From: Halpernia frigidisoli
GTDB lineage: Bacteria; Bacteroidota; Bacteroidia; Flavobacteriales; Weeksellaceae
Direction: 5' to 3'
Length of the DNA stretch: 64,000 bases
NCBI RefSeq assembly: GCF_900113805.1
Contig: NZ_FOQT01000001.1
Coordinates: 496,001-560,000, forward strand
The notes under the pieces were generated by a model, which was not told the origin of the DNA, searched no databases, and worked only from the letters and a program-made list of their open reading frames with translations. Below are positions 36,655 to 44,988 of the stretch, piece after piece; position 1 is the first letter of the stretch, and the number at the start of each line of letters is the position of its first letter. A program made the translations under genes and the position numbers.

Positions 36655-37992
36655 TTAAAATAATATCTTAAAAATATTAACCAAACTCATCACAATCACC
36701 AAAATACTAATTGCAATTGACATTTTCCGCACGGGAAGTCTTGAAGTCAACATCGCTGAAAATGGCGCTGTGACAACGCCTCCCAATAAAAGTCCAAGAA
36801 TAATATTCCAATGGTGAATTCCGATGGTGAAAATAAATGTTACTGCACTTGTAATGGTCAGTAAAAATTTTGCAACCGTGGAACTTCCCACAACATAACG
36901 CGGCGTTCTACCATCTTTTATCAAAGAACCCGTTACCAAAGGACCCCAACCTCCGCCGGCAAAGGAATCTATAAATCCGCCGACAATTCCGAGCACTTTT
37001 AAATTACTTCTTTTTCTGGTACTTTTTATCAGGGATTTTTTAGCCAAAGTTTTACGTAAAATATTGGCGCCCAAATATAAAGTGTAAACGGAAATGATCG
37101 GCTTTAAAATTTTTGCATAATGTTCCCCAAAGTAAGACAGCGAAACTGCACCGATAATGGCGCCGATAATGGCGAAAGGCGCTAATGCAAAAACAAGTTT
37201 TAAATTGACATTCTTAAGCTTAAAATGACTGATACTTCCAGCTGCCGTCGTAAAACTTTCAGCGGAATGAATACTTGCACTAACAATTGGTGGCGGTATA
37301 TTTAGCAATAAAAGAATAGTTGTGCAAATAACGCCGTAACCCATTCCCATAGATCCTGCGATCATTTCCGCCAAAAAACCGACCAAAACCATCCAAAGAA
37401 AAATGTGATTTTCTTGTGCGAAAAATAATTTTACATCAGGAAAGAGATTAAATTCCTGAAGCGTCAGAAAAAATAAACCGAAAAATACCAAAACACCAAT
37501 AATCCCCAAATATAAATTGGCTTTTAGTTTGGCTCTTTTTACAATTTTCGCGGTATTTTCAATCTCTTTGTACGGATCAACTAAACTTACTTTTCGGGAA
37601 GTATTTTTATCAAAATTTTTATTAGAAAATTCTGTTTCAAAATCACTTTTTTCTTCAGAATTTATAAAATGTATTAAACCAAAATTCTCTTTCGACCAGA
37701 TTTTAAAATAATGAAATTGAGTTTTTTCTGACTCTGTAACAAAAATTAATTTTTGATTTTTAAAATCACTTTCATCAACCTCTTTTTCAAAAATCGAAAT
37801 AAAATTATGGACTTCTGCAAGAGATTTTATCTCCTGATCTATTTTTGGAAAAACAATTTTTATGTGAAAAGTTGAATAGTTTTTAATTAAAAAATTTAAA
37901 AAATTTAAATCATTTTTATCGCCTCCAATAATTAAAATATTCAGATTTTCTGAATTTAAATAAATGGGAAAAAGCGAGTTTTTAGATTTCAT
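36655..37992 (-). CDS. TauE/SafE-type permease with N-terminal siroheme-synthase-like domain
   Basis: A 445-aa inner-membrane protein. Residues 1-120 form a soluble Rossmann-like domain (LFPIYLNSENLNILIIGGDKNDLNFLNFL...KLIFVTESEKTQ) resembling the NAD domain of precorrin-2 dehydrogenase (CysG/Met8). Its glycine loop is degenerate, so it may only bind, not catalyse. Residues 155-445 are an eight-helix TauE/SafE (TSUP) permease with GMGYGVICTTILLLLNIPPPIVSASIHSAESFT and GGFIDSFAGGGWGP. It is last in the cys block, 6 bp after cysN. It probably moves sulfate, sulfite or a related sulfur anion; direction and substrate are inferred. Confidence 0.85.
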   Translation of the reverse strand: MKSKNSLFPIYLNSENLNILIIGGDKNDLNFLNFLIKNYSTFHIKIVFPKIDQEIKSLAEVHNFISIFEKEVDESDFKNQKLIFVTESEKTQFHYFKIWSKENFGLIHFINSEEKSDFETEFSNKNFDKNTSRKVSLVDPYKEIENTAKIVKRAKLKANLYLGIIGVLVFFGLFFLTLQEFNLFPDVKLFFAQENHIFLWMVLVGFLAEMIAGSMGMGYGVICTTILLLLNIPPPIVSASIHSAESFTTAAGSISHFKLKNVNLKLVFALAPFAIIGAIIGAVSLSYFGEHYAKILKPIISVYTLYLGANILRKTLAKKSLIKSTRKRSNLKVLGIVGGFIDSFAGGGWGPLVTGSLIKDGRTPRYVVGSSTVAKFLLTITSAVTFIFTIGIHHWNIILGLLLGGVVTAPFSAMLTSRLPVRKMSIAISILVIVMSLVNIFKILF

Positions 37993-37998
37993 TTTTAA

Positions 37999-39240
37999 CT
38001 ATAAAATCATGCATGCTCCAACAGTAGCGTTGCTCGTTTCATCTATTAAAATCGCACTTCCCGTTGCATTATTTTTTTCATAAGAATCAAAAACCAATGG
38101 TGAAGCCGTTTTTAATCGAACTTTTACTATTTCATTCAGTTTTATATTTTCATTTGCAGGAATCTGCTCTAAAGTATTAACGTCGATTTTATATTCAATT
38201 TCTTTTACAATTGCCTTTACCAATCGGCTTTTGTGTTGAATGAAATATTTATTTCCTTCCGCCAGTTCTCTTTTGTCAAGCCAGCAAATTAAGGCTTCAA
38301 ATTCATTTTCAACACTTGGTAAATTTTCAGATTTTACAAAAAAATCACCACGCGAAATATCAATATTATCTTCAATCTGAATAACTGCAGGTTGATTGGC
38401 AAAAACTTCTTCCACTTCTTTTCCACCCGTTTCTAATTTTGAAATCGTCGTTTCAATATTTTCTGGAAGAATGGTTATTTTATCTCCTTTTTTATAAACA
38501 CCAGAAATAATTTGTCCCGCATAACCTCTGTAATCATGCAGTTCTTCAGTTTGTGGACGAATTACATACTGCACTTGAAAACGCGCATCAGTTAGATTTA
38601 CGTCGTCACTAATTTCTAAATTTTCTAAAAATTCTAAAAGTGGTTCGCCTTGAAACCAATTCATATTTTCAGATTTTCCTACAATATTATCGCCATGAAA
38701 CGCTGAAATAGGGAAGTAGTCCACATTTTTTAAGCCTAATGTTTCTGCAACTTTTTCGTAGTTTGTTTTAATTTCTTGGTAAACTTCTTCCGAATAATCT
38801 ACCAAATCCATTTTATTAACAGCAACTACAACATGTTTTATTTTTAAAAGTGAGGCAATTATCGAATGACGTCTTGTTTGCTCGATCACGCCTTGTCTAG
38901 CGTCAATTAAAATAATGATCAATTGAGAATTTGACGCACCTGTGATCATATTTCGCGTGTATTGCACGTGTCCTGGTGCATCTGCGATAATAAATTTTCT
39001 TTTTTTCGTGGCAAAATATCGGTAAGCAACATCAATTGTAATTCCCTGTTCACGTTCTGCACGCAAACCATCGGTTATTATTGCCAGATCAATTCCATCA
39101 GAATTTTTGTTTTTTGACTGCTTTTCCAGCGCTTCAAGTTGATCAACCAAAATACTTTTACTATCGTAAAGCAATCTTCCGATCAAAGTGCTTTTTCCGT
39201 CATCAACGCTTCCTGCGGTTATAAATCTTAAAATATCCAT
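37999..39240 (-). CDS. cysN: Sulfate adenylyltransferase large subunit CysN
   Basis: The GTPase subunit that drives ATP sulfurylase, making adenosine 5'-phosphosulfate. The 413-aa protein starts MDILRF, giving P-loop GSVDDGKST (residues 10-18), then DAPGHVQYTRNM and NKMDLVDY as G3 and G4 motifs, and EF-Tu-like barrels. The reading frame is open 48 bp further to an upstream TTG-type start, but MDILRF fits the family. It shows no fused APS-kinase (CysC) domain. It lies between cysD and the permease gene. Confidence 0.94.
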   Translation of the reverse strand: MDILRFITAGSVDDGKSTLIGRLLYDSKSILVDQLEALEKQSKNKNSDGIDLAIITDGLRAEREQGITIDVAYRYFATKKRKFIIADAPGHVQYTRNMITGASNSQLIIILIDARQGVIEQTRRHSIIASLLKIKHVVVAVNKMDLVDYSEEVYQEIKTNYEKVAETLGLKNVDYFPISAFHGDNIVGKSENMNWFQGEPLLEFLENLEISDDVNLTDARFQVQYVIRPQTEELHDYRGYAGQIISGVYKKGDKITILPENIETTISKLETGGKEVEEVFANQPAVIQIEDNIDISRGDFFVKSENLPSVENEFEALICWLDKRELAEGNKYFIQHKSRLVKAIVKEIEYKIDVNTLEQIPANENIKLNEIVKVRLKTASPLVFDSYEKNNATGSAILIDETSNATVGACMIL

Positions 39241-39325
39241 GTTTTTATATGAGTAATGAATAATCTTTAATAAGTAACTTTTACGCAATTTAGAATTGCA
39301 TATTACTTATTACCAATTAATTATG

Positions 39326-40231
39326 TTAAAAGTACCCGCCTTTTTTACGGTCTTCCATTGCTGCTTCGGTCACTCGGTCGTCAATTCTGGTTTCGCCCCG
39401 TTCAGAAATTCTGGAAGCAGTAATTTCATTAATGACATCATCCAAACTTGATGCATCAGATTCAATTGCGGCAGTACAAGTCATGTCACCAACAGTTCTG
39501 TAGCGCACTTTTTTATTTAAAATGGTGTCATTTTCATCAATTGTGATAAAATCCGACGCGGCAATTAATTGTCCTTCATGCTCAATCACATCTCTGAAAT
39601 GTGAAAAATAAATGGAAGGCAATTCAATTTTTTCTTTTCTAATGTAATTCCAGACATCAAGTTCCGTCCAGTTTGAAATGGGGAAAACACGCACATTTTC
39701 ACCTTTATGAATTCTGCCGTTGTAAATATTCCACAATTCCGGTCTTTGTAATTTCGGATCCCATTGTCCAAACTCATCTCGAACAGAGAAAAAACGTTCT
39801 TTTGCACGTGCTTTTTCCTCATCGCGACGAGCGCCGCCGATGCAGGCATCAAATTTAAATTCTTCAATCGTATCCAAAAGTGTGTGCGTTTGAAGCCAGT
39901 TTCTGGAAGCAAATTTGCCCTTTGGCTCCGTTAATTTTTTTGCTTTAATCGTATCTTCAACGTAACGAACAATCAATTCTGCGCCAATTTTTTTGGCTAA
40001 ATGATCGCGGTAATTCAAAGCTTCAATAAAATTATGACCAGTATCAATATGAACCAAAGGAAACGGAATTTTCATAGGAGCAAAGGCTTTCATCGCTAAA
40101 TGAACCATTAAAATAGAATCTTTTCCGCCACTGAAAAGCAAAGCTGGCTTCTCAAACTGTGCCGCAATTTCCCGCATCATATAAATGCTTTCTGCCTCAA
40201 GTTGCTCTAGATAATCTAACTGATAACTCAT
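39326..40231 (-). CDS. cysD: Sulfate adenylyltransferase small subunit CysD
   Basis: The catalytic subunit of ATP sulfurylase: an ATP-pyrophosphatase-type fold with SGGKDS at residues 34-39 and the ACIGGARRDEEKARAKER signature. 301 aa, normal length. It is followed by cysN after 85 bp and preceded by cysH at a 33-bp gap, on the same strand. The ending GRTRIDDRVTEAAMEDRKKGGYF-type tail is conserved in the family. It acts in the cytoplasm as a CysDN heterodimer. Confidence 0.95.
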   Translation of the reverse strand: MSYQLDYLEQLEAESIYMMREIAAQFEKPALLFSGGKDSILMVHLAMKAFAPMKIPFPLVHIDTGHNFIEALNYRDHLAKKIGAELIVRYVEDTIKAKKLTEPKGKFASRNWLQTHTLLDTIEEFKFDACIGGARRDEEKARAKERFFSVRDEFGQWDPKLQRPELWNIYNGRIHKGENVRVFPISNWTELDVWNYIRKEKIELPSIYFSHFRDVIEHEGQLIAASDFITIDENDTILNKKVRYRTVGDMTCTAAIESDASSLDDVINEITASRISERGETRIDDRVTEAAMEDRKKGGYF

Positions 40232-40264
40232 TTTCTAATTTTCGATTTTTTGAATTAAAGAGGT

Positions 40265-40957
40265 TTAATGAGAATGTAAACCACATTCTTTTTGAGAGGT
40301 TTCCCAAAACCAACGTCCGGCGCGAGGATTTTCTCCTGGCTCAATTGCTCGTGTGCAAGGCGCACAACCAACGCTGATAAAGCCTTTATTATGTAATGTC
40401 AATTCCTGAATTTTGTGAAGTTCAATGTATTTTAAAACATCTTCGTATGACCAGTTAATTAAAGGATTGAATTTATAAAGTTGTCGTTCTTCATCAAATT
40501 CTATCATTTTCATATTTTCCCGGTTTTCAGATTGCTCGCTTCTCAAACCAGTGATCCATATTTTCGCACCTTCCAAAGCACGGTTTAAAGGTTTTACTTT
40601 TCTTATAAAACAGCATTCTTTTCGGTTTTCCACAGAATGATAAAAAGCATTTATTCCTTTCTCATTCACATATTTTTCAACGTCTTTTGAGTCGGGAAAG
40701 TAAACTTCAGTTTTGATTTTATATTTTGAATTATTACCGGAAAGTAATTCGTAATGTTCGTAAAATAATCTTCCCGTATCTAAAGTAAAAACTTTTATCG
40801 GCAAATTATTTTTAAAAATAACATCAGTAATGACTTGATCTTCCTGACCAAGAGACGAAGAAAATAGCGCAGAATCACCAAATTTTTCAGCGATTATTTT
40901 TAAAGCATTTTCTAAAGTCGAGTTTTCAAGTAAGTCAATTTCAGGCGTTGAAAGCAT
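40265..40957 (-). CDS. cysH: Assimilatory (phospho)adenylyl-sulfate reductase CysH
   Basis: Reduces activated sulfate to sulfite. The 230-aa protein has the four cysteines of the APS-reductase [4Fe-4S] cluster (CC at 115-116, C198, C201), which PAPS-only reductases such as E. coli CysH lack. The catalytic Cys is in the C-terminal ECGLH motif (224-228). APS is therefore the likelier substrate, consistent with no APS kinase in the block. It heads the cys operon, 79 bp after the rrf2 gene, with the dyad ACCAA-A-TTGGT in front. Confidence 0.93.
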   Translation of the reverse strand: MLSTPEIDLLENSTLENALKIIAEKFGDSALFSSSLGQEDQVITDVIFKNNLPIKVFTLDTGRLFYEHYELLSGNNSKYKIKTEVYFPDSKDVEKYVNEKGINAFYHSVENRKECCFIRKVKPLNRALEGAKIWITGLRSEQSENRENMKMIEFDEERQLYKFNPLINWSYEDVLKYIELHKIQELTLHNKGFISVGCAPCTRAIEPGENPRAGRWFWETSQKECGLHSH

Positions 40958-41003
40958 TTTTTATTTAAATAAATATAGAATGCAAACTTCCGATAATTTT
41001 GTT

Positions 41004-41024
41004 AACCTACCAAATTGGTGGACT
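41004..41024. promoter_or_regulatory. Candidate Rrf2 operator in front of cysH
   Basis: The dyad CTACCAA-A-TTGGTGG, with ACCAA/TTGGT as perfect arms (41009-41019), lies between the regulator gene and the cys operon. It resembles CymR/IscR-type dyads in layout. The regulator binding it is an inference. Confidence 0.45.
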
Positions 41025-41036
41025 ACTATATATTTA

Positions 41037-41444
41037 TCAATCGGCTAAATCGAGTAGGGTTTTAGTTTCCAGAATACGCAGAGAAGCATCGCGCACTTCT
41101 ATTAAAACATCGTGCAAACTGCAATGATCTTCGCTGCAATTCTCACATTTTTTATAGAAATTAAGACTTACACAAGGCAAAAGTGCAATCGGACCATTTA
41201 CCAGACGAATTATTTTTGCAAGCGTCACATCTTTTGGATTTATCTTAAAAAAATAACCACCGCCTTTTCCTTTTTTACTGTCTAAAATTTCAGATTTTTT
41301 TAACTGAAGTAATATATTTTCTAAAAATTTTAAGGGAATATTTCGTTGTTTTGAAATTTCTGAAATCAAAACCGGACCTTCATTTCGTTTACCGACCAAA
41401 TAAGATAAAGCGCGGAATGCGTATTGTGATTTCTTTGATAACAT
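41037..41444 (-). CDS. Rrf2-family regulator of the sulfate-assimilation genes
   Basis: A 135-aa Rrf2 protein: winged HTH (AFRALSYLVGKRNEGPVLISEISKQRNIPLKFLENILLQLKKSEILDSKKGKGGGY read as HTH and wing). It carries four cysteines, C91, C100, C103 and C108, which could hold an Fe-S cluster as in IscR/NsrR-like members. The gene lies immediately upstream of cysH on the same strand, and a dyad lies between them. A CymR-like role, sensing sulfur or cysteine status, is an inference. Divergent from the DUF4268 gene. Confidence 0.9.
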   Translation of the reverse strand: MLSKKSQYAFRALSYLVGKRNEGPVLISEISKQRNIPLKFLENILLQLKKSEILDSKKGKGGGYFFKINPKDVTLAKIIRLVNGPIALLPCVSLNFYKKCENCSEDHCSLHDVLIEVRDASLRILETKTLLDLAD

Positions 41445-41495
41445 TTTACAAACTTAATATTTTTAATTAAATTTCAACTTTCAAAATTAAAATTA

Positions 41496-41924
41496 ATGTT
41501 TTCAAAAGAAGAAGCCGCAAATCTCAAAAAAGAATTCTGGACTGCTTTCGGGAAATCTTTTCCACGAAAATGGCTTTTGTATGATACCAAAATTAAAGAT
41601 TTTTCTTTTAAATTTTATGCTGATAATAAAAAAGCAGAAGTCTCGCTAAATATAGAAATGAACTACGAAGTTTACAGAAATGCTTATTTTGAAAAAATAC
41701 AAAGTCTGGAAAATCTTTGGCTGGAAGAAATTCCCGAACTTATTTTTGATGAAAATTTCACTTTAGAAAAAGGAAAAATAATCAGTAAAATTTGGGTAGA
41801 AAAATTAGACGTCAGTTTATTTAATAAAAATTCCTGGCGCGATATTTTTGAATTTTTTGTTGAAAATATGCAAAAAATGGAAACCTTGTTTTTTGAATAT
41901 GAAGATTATATTAAGGATGTTTGA
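41496..41924 (+). CDS. DUF4268 family protein
   Basis: A 142-aa cytoplasmic protein with the flavobacterial DUF4268 signature: MFSKEEAANLKKEFWTAFGKSFPRKWLLYDTKIKDFSFKF, then YEVYRNAYFEKIQSLENLWLEE and WRDIFEFFVENMQKMETLFFEYEDYI. Function is unknown; related domains occur at the C-terminus of some restriction-associated proteins. A short copy of its first codons lies at 36603, so the cys block sits between a fragment and this intact gene. A GTCATTCCGTAGGAATCT hairpin follows immediately. Confidence 0.82.
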   Translation: MFSKEEAANLKKEFWTAFGKSFPRKWLLYDTKIKDFSFKFYADNKKAEVSLNIEMNYEVYRNAYFEKIQSLENLWLEEIPELIFDENFTLEKGKIISKIWVEKLDVSLFNKNSWRDIFEFFVENMQKMETLFFEYEDYIKDV

Positions 41925-41930
41925 AAGTTA

Positions 41931-41996
41931 TTTTGTCATTCCGTAGGAATCTGAGCAATGTATTTTCACGGCGGAGATTTCTACGGAATGACAAAA
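41931..41996. repeat. Gene-less GTCATTCCGTAGGAATCT inverted repeat (hairpin)
   Basis: Two 22-bp arms (41931-41952 and 41975-41996) differ at one base and face each other across 22 nt. The arms begin TTTTGTCATTCC and end AGGAATCT. The same 21-bp arm flanks the GIY-YIG gene at 43770 and 44186. Confidence 0.8.
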
Positions 41997-42074
41997 CTGT
42001 TTTTGTAATTTGTGTATTCATGGCATAAAAAATCAACAGATTGTTTCGTTCCTCGCAATGACGTCAGATTTTAA

Positions 42075-43730
42075 TTAAGAAAATTTATTTTTCCTCAACC
42101 AATAAAAAAGTCCGCCAAGAAGTGCTAAAATACTTAAAGGTAAAAGCAAATTAAACCATTGCCAATACGTTTTTTCATCTTCAATTCTTTCTCTGTCGAG
42201 TAATCTGGCTTCAATATTTCGGTTGCGCAACGTCATTAAATTAGAATCATCTAAAAGAAAATCTAAGGAATTTTGCAAAAATTGCGCATTTCCATACGTT
42301 TGTTTTGTAAGCATATCTTCGCCTAAAGGCAAAGGTTTTCCTTTCCAGACTTCGTTCTTTCCCAGGTCGCCATCAGCAATTACGATCATTTTATTGTCAG
42401 AACTTTCTGCCTTAAAATTGGGATAAGAAGATTTTTCAATTCTGTTGGCATAAGCAGATTTGAATTTTCCTTCTAAACTAACAGCATAAATTTTCGGCGA
42501 AGTTAATTTCTCATCTTGGCTTAAAGAATCTGCTTTTACGATTTCTGAAAGCGACACATAATTCGGAACAGATTTCAATAAAGTTCTGTCGCTGCTTTCA
42601 AATAGAACGTTGGTTTTAATATTTTTTCGCCCCAAAGTATCGATTGAAGTGGGGAATTCAAACTTTACGGGATTGATATTTTTGGTGATTAGATTATTAT
42701 TTTCAGCAATTCCCAAAGGAAAATAAGGCCAAAGAAAACTTGTGAATTGCGGATTTCCTTCAACCTGACCAGAAACGATTCTTATCAACGCAGATTTCTT
42801 TAAATCTTTTACCAACGCGGGATTTATGCGTAAACCATAATTAAAAAAGAAATCCGTCATGTTTAAATCTGAAGGATACGCCATGATTTTTTTTGCGGTG
42901 TAAAGCGTGTCCATTTCTGCGTTTACAGCGTCCATCATCCACAAAGTTTTTCCGCCGTGCATGATGTATTGATCGAGAATTACTTTTTCATTATCGGTAA
43001 ATGCTTTGCGCGGTTTTGCGATCACCAAAGCATTCATTTGACTTAATTTCGGAACATCGTCTAATGAAAGTTCAGTTTTATTTGCGGGAATTATCGGTCC
43101 GACGTTATAATTTTCAAGCGCCATATTCAAAAATCCCTGAAAATGGTCCGGACTTAATTCAGCCTGATTGACTAAAAATCCAATGTTTTTTTTCTGTTCT
43201 TCCGTCATTTTTTTAATATTGGAAGCGAAATTATATTCTAAATTTTCTATCGATCTGTTGAGTTGATCTTGCGGGTCAATTCCTTGTTGGCTTATAATTA
43301 GAGGAAGGGAACTGCCGAAAGTATTGTATTTTAAAGTGGCGTACGGATAAATTGTGACTTGCGTAATTTTTCCGTTTCTGTTGTCAGAAAGTTGTGAAGG
43401 TTGCATTCCCATGGCAGACAAAGTATCGGGCGACATTTTTGTTTTTATAGGATCAATAAATTTAAAATCAATTTTCGGATTTACTTTTTGAAATTCTTCC
43501 AGTAAAAATTTCGTTTCATTTTGAAGTTGTTTAAAATTTGCAGGAAAATCGCCATCTAAATAAACATCAATTGTCATTGGCTTTTTCACGGAATTCAAAA
43601 CCTTTATGGTAGAATCTGAAAGTGTGTATCTTTTTTCTTTGGTTAAATCTAGGCGGAATTTATAAACGCCAAAAATGCCTGAAATTAAAATTAAGGCTAA
43701 AAATATATAGATGATTTTTTTTTTGTTCAT
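42075..43730 (-). CDS. gldG: Gliding motility ABC-type component GldG
   Basis: GldG is a membrane-anchored periplasmic component of the GldA-GldF-GldG ABC system needed for gliding in Flavobacterium. The 551-aa protein has an N-terminal membrane helix and a C-terminal one (QWFNLLLPLSILALLGGLFYWLRKNKFS). The periplasmic part contains YTLSDSTIKVLNSVKKPMTIDVYLDGDFP, FIDPIKTKM and DQYIMHGGKTLWMMDAVNAE, as in the GldG family. It normally follows gldF directly; here a GIY-YIG gene with inverted repeats lies between. The gldA ATPase gene is not in this window. Confidence 0.9.
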   Translation of the reverse strand: MNKKKIIYIFLALILISGIFGVYKFRLDLTKEKRYTLSDSTIKVLNSVKKPMTIDVYLDGDFPANFKQLQNETKFLLEEFQKVNPKIDFKFIDPIKTKMSPDTLSAMGMQPSQLSDNRNGKITQVTIYPYATLKYNTFGSSLPLIISQQGIDPQDQLNRSIENLEYNFASNIKKMTEEQKKNIGFLVNQAELSPDHFQGFLNMALENYNVGPIIPANKTELSLDDVPKLSQMNALVIAKPRKAFTDNEKVILDQYIMHGGKTLWMMDAVNAEMDTLYTAKKIMAYPSDLNMTDFFFNYGLRINPALVKDLKKSALIRIVSGQVEGNPQFTSFLWPYFPLGIAENNNLITKNINPVKFEFPTSIDTLGRKNIKTNVLFESSDRTLLKSVPNYVSLSEIVKADSLSQDEKLTSPKIYAVSLEGKFKSAYANRIEKSSYPNFKAESSDNKMIVIADGDLGKNEVWKGKPLPLGEDMLTKQTYGNAQFLQNSLDFLLDDSNLMTLRNRNIEARLLDRERIEDEKTYWQWFNLLLPLSILALLGGLFYWLRKNKFS

Positions 43731-43769
43731 ATTTAAAAATGGGTTTTTTTTCCAATTTTTTAAAGTGTT

Positions 43770-43790
43770 TTTGTCATTCCGTAGGAATCT
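43770..43790. repeat. Inverted repeat left of GIY-YIG gene
   Basis: TTTGTCATTCC...AGGAATCT; a perfect 21-bp complement to 44166-44186. Confidence 0.85.
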
Positions 43791-43820
43791 AAACTGTGAA
43801 ATTTTTGCAATAAGAAAATA

Positions 43821-44147
43821 TTAATTTGTAATGTTATTTTTAAATAAATCATTTAAAAAATCTAAATTAGGATTTATTTCACGAATTAATTTTAACTTTT
43901 TCTCTCGCGACAAATTTTTAATTTCCTTTTCCCGCTCAATTGCTAATTGTATCCACCCAAATTTTTGATAATAAATTAAATATTTCGTGTTATATCTTGA
44001 ACTAAAACTTTGAGGATTTTGATTATTGAAATGCTCGTCAAGTCTTCGATATAAATTATTTGTTACGCCTGTATATAAAACAGTTCTATTTTTATTTGTA
44101 AGAATGTAAACGTAACAATTATAAATACCTTCTGTAAATTCAATCAT
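43821..44147 (-). CDS. Small GIY-YIG nuclease-family protein (UPF0213/YhbQ-like)
   Basis: A 108-aa single-domain protein: VYIL (13-16) and YTG (25-27) as the GIY-YIG-type strand pair, R34/R35 in NLYRRLDEH as the catalytic arginine region, and a downstream helix AIEREKEIKNLSREKKLKLI. Such small genes are often present in several copies per flavobacterial genome. Here the gene lies inside a 417-bp segment bounded by perfect 21-bp inverted repeats and splits gldF from gldG. This suggests a mobile or repeat-associated element, though no transposase is seen. Confidence 0.88.
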   Translation of the reverse strand: MIEFTEGIYNCYVYILTNKNRTVLYTGVTNNLYRRLDEHFNNQNPQSFSSRYNTKYLIYYQKFGWIQLAIEREKEIKNLSREKKLKLIREINPNLDFLNDLFKNNITN

Positions 44148-44165
44148 TGGAAAATTTTTTAGTGT

Positions 44166-44186
44166 AGATTCCTACGGAATGACAAA
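44166..44186. repeat. Inverted repeat right of GIY-YIG gene
   Basis: AGATTCCTACGG...ACAAA; a perfect 21-bp complement to 43770-43790. Confidence 0.85.
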
Positions 44187-44216
44187 TGGATGAATAGTTC
44201 AATTTTTTATCTAATA

Positions 44217-44945
44217 TTACTTCTTTTTTTCAACAAAAAATTTAGACAAATATAAACTCAAACCAATCACCAAAAGAAAATATGCCAAATCTTTGCTATC
44301 AACCAAACCACGGGAAAAGCCAATATAATGTTGGTAAAATCCTAAATTTTGAAGGAAATAATCTGCGCCGCCCAATAATTTATACGAGGCTAATTGTTGG
44401 ATTCCAAAGTATAAAATGAAACATAAGAAAACGCCAGATAAATAAGCCATGATCTGGTTTTTTGACCAGGAACTTGCTAAAATTCCGAGGGCGGAAAAGC
44501 TGGCAATGAGTAAAATTAAACCCAAATAACTGCCGAAAGTCATTCCTAAATCGATATTGCCTTCCGGAATGCCTAAAATGTAAACCGTGTAAAAATAAAT
44601 TAACGAAGGCAAAAGACATAAAATCCCAACCAAAAAAACAGAGAAAAATTTACCTAAAATAATATCTGAGATTTTCAAAGGTTGAGAAAATAGCCATCTT
44701 AAAGTGCTGTTTTGTTCTTCTTCAGCCAAAGTTTTCATCGCCAAAGCGGGAATGATAAACATTAAAAGCCAGGGAACTAAAACAAAATAACTTTGTAAAC
44801 TGGCTGTACCAATGAAAAATAAATTAAAATCATTATCAAAGAAAAAAAGAAAAAGTGTGCCGATCAAACTGAAAGCCGCCAAAATTAACCAGGCGCTCCA
44901 ATTGCCGAAATACGCCCATAATTCTTTTTTAAAAATTGCAATCAT
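44217..44945 (-). CDS. gldF: Gliding motility ABC permease GldF
   Basis: A 242-aa integral membrane protein with six predicted helices, the ABC-2-type permease of the Gld system. It starts IFKKELWAYFGNWSAWLILAAFSLIG and includes PALAMKTLAEEEQNSTLRWLFSQPL, typical of GldF. It should associate with GldA and GldG. An inserted GIY-YIG gene lies between it and gldG. About 15 bp upstream is a TTAGTTGTTAGTTGATGG tract related to the heptamer repeat. Confidence 0.9.
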   Translation of the reverse strand: MIAIFKKELWAYFGNWSAWLILAAFSLIGTLFLFFFDNDFNLFFIGTASLQSYFVLVPWLLMFIIPALAMKTLAEEEQNSTLRWLFSQPLKISDIILGKFFSVFLVGILCLLPSLIYFYTVYILGIPEGNIDLGMTFGSYLGLILLIASFSALGILASSWSKNQIMAYLSGVFLCFILYFGIQQLASYKLLGGADYFLQNLGFYQHYIGFSRGLVDSKDLAYFLLVIGLSLYLSKFFVEKKK

Positions 44946-44976
44946 TATTAGTTGTTAGTTGATGGTTGTCAGTTGT
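44946..44976. repeat. Degenerate heptamer tract (CAACTGA-like, minus)
   Basis: GTTGTTAGTTGATGGTTGTC is the complement of the AACTGAC-type repeats seen elsewhere. It lies between gldF and the HemJ-like gene. Confidence 0.45.
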
Positions 44977-44988
44977 TGGAAAAATCAT

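Noticed and set aside
44946-44976. CRISPR-like reading of the heptamer repeats
   Set aside because: The units are seven bases without spacers, so they are simple tandem repeats, not a CRISPR array.
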